A stretch of 15,815 bases of DNA from Candidatus Aminicenantota bacterium (lineage in GTDB: Bacteria > Acidobacteriota > Aminicenantia > UBA2199), in contig JAUWNT010000039.1 of NCBI GenBank assembly GCA_030612495.1, positions 1 to 15,815 of the forward strand, read 5' to 3'. This document shows, piece after piece, positions 15,372-15,815 of this stretch (positions are counted from its first letter, which is position 1; each line of letters starts with the position of its first letter). Below the pieces are notes generated by a model, which searched no databases, was not told where the DNA came from, and saw only the letters and a program-made list of their open reading frames with translations. The translations under genes were made by a program, and so were the position numbers.

Positions 15372-15400
15372 TTGACAATCGATAATTAGTCCTCTAATAT
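15372..15400 (+). promoter_or_regulatory. Probable promoter of the erythromycin-esterase-like gene
   Basis: TTGACA (15372-15377), 17-nt spacer, TAATAT (15395-15400; four of six matches to TATAAT). The predicted transcript start near 15407 leaves a short leader containing the AGAGGTG ribosome site. Confidence 0.65.
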
Positions 15401-15426
15401 TTCAATATGATTGAAAGAGGTGAAAA

Positions 15427-15815
15427 TTGAAAATTAGAACCAAGTTAGTCTACCTGATCATGATAGCTGTTTTTTTGATCCCATTCTCTGGCTGTCGGAT
15501 TCATAGGGATGGTTTTGAGGATGATTGTGATGTAACGGTTAAAAGAGAGTGGGCTGACTGGATTAAAAAGAATTACAAAAAGATTGGTAGTATTAGTTCA
15601 GAAGAGTTTGGTGATCTTGAGTTTTTAAAATCAGTAATTGGGGAGAAAAAACTGGTCCAACTAGGTGAATCGGAACATGGGGTAAAAGAGTTTAGTCAAA
15701 TGAAGATCAGGCTCATAAAATTTCTCCATCAAAAGATGGGATTCTCGGTGATTGCCTTTGAGAGCTCAATCTTCTCCTGCTGGGATACCAATGAAAAAAT
15801 AGCTGATTTACCCCC
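15427..15815 (+). CDS. Erythromycin-esterase-family lipoprotein, N-terminal part (cut by the window end)
   Basis: The frame is open from a TTG at 15427 to the window end, giving 129 full codons. Residues 1-23 form a lipoprotein signal: basic start, hydrophobic core, then F-S-G-C with Cys23. The rest matches the start of the erythromycin-esterase family: L-V-Q-L-G-E-S-E-H-G (77-85), with Glu81 and His84 at the EreB Glu43/His46 positions, Lys93 where EreB has Arg55, and F-E-S (Glu112) at the Glu74 position. I chose TTG because an in-frame stop lies 6 nt upstream, AGAGGTG is 4 nt away, and the first internal ATG would remove the basic start of the signal. Most family members are not proven macrolide esterases, and a membrane-anchored one need not act on drugs. 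Its G+C and use of CTG, CTC and ATC codons exceed those of its neighbours. The C-terminal catalytic residues are outside the window. Confidence 0.85.
   Translation, partial: MKIRTKLVYLIMIAVFLIPFSGCRIHRDGFEDDCDVTVKREWADWIKKNYKKIGSISSEEFGDLEFLKSVIGEKKLVQLGESEHGVKEFSQMKIRLIKFLHQKMGFSVIAFESSIFSCWDTNEKIADLP

Noticed and set aside
15427..15815. Calling the last gene a macrolide resistance determinant
   Set aside because: Only the N-terminal third or so is visible, the product appears to be a lipoprotein, and most family members have no proven macrolide esterase activity.

Overview
The window is AT-rich (about 30% G+C by eye). Its genes carry clear Shine-Dalgarno sequences (AAGGAG or GAGGTG), and several are preceded by sigma70-type TTGACA boxes. 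A tripartite-type RND efflux operon, predicted lipoproteins and deoxysugar-nucleotide genes point to a bacterium with an outer membrane. The phylum cannot be fixed from this sequence; a spirochaete or another low-GC diderm lineage would fit. I see no tRNA, rRNA, CRISPR array, insertion sequence or phage gene.

Left part (15-8559, minus strand): a probable operon, transcribed right to left. A membrane-fusion (periplasmic adaptor) lipoprotein is followed by two different RND permeases; the first overlaps the adaptor gene by 4 nt and the second follows after 8 nt. A 57-nt gap then leads to an uncharacterised membrane protein with a strikingly regular lysine repeat. No outer-membrane channel gene is present, so the pump presumably uses one encoded elsewhere. 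The intergenic region 8560-8766 separates this operon from genes on the other strand.

Middle (8767-11242, plus strand): a calcineurin-like metallophosphoesterase with a coiled-coil insertion, then rpsT (ribosomal protein S20) behind a near-consensus promoter. rpsT is followed almost without gap by a RecB/Cas4-like nuclease with a predicted iron-sulfur cluster, whose end overlaps a minimal PspC-domain protein.

Right part (11512-13916, plus strand): a three-gene sugar-nucleotide operon of RmlC-type epimerase, extended SDR epimerase/dehydratase and RmlD-type reductase. The matching rmlA and rmlB genes are absent here, so the dTDP-4-keto-6-deoxyglucose precursor must be made elsewhere or the cassette has another substrate.

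End (14090-15815, plus strand): a monocistronic four-helix membrane protein of unknown function with a large extracytoplasmic domain and a possible disulfide pair. The start of an erythromycin-esterase-family lipoprotein follows and runs off the window; its G+C content and codon use differ from its neighbours.

Most of the window looks like ordinary chromosomal content. I did not find a clear new defence or mobile system. The points most worth checking are the lysine-tetrad membrane protein, the lipoprotein member of the erythromycin-esterase family, the ribosomal-operon nuclease, and the non-canonical proton-relay residues shared by both RND permeases.
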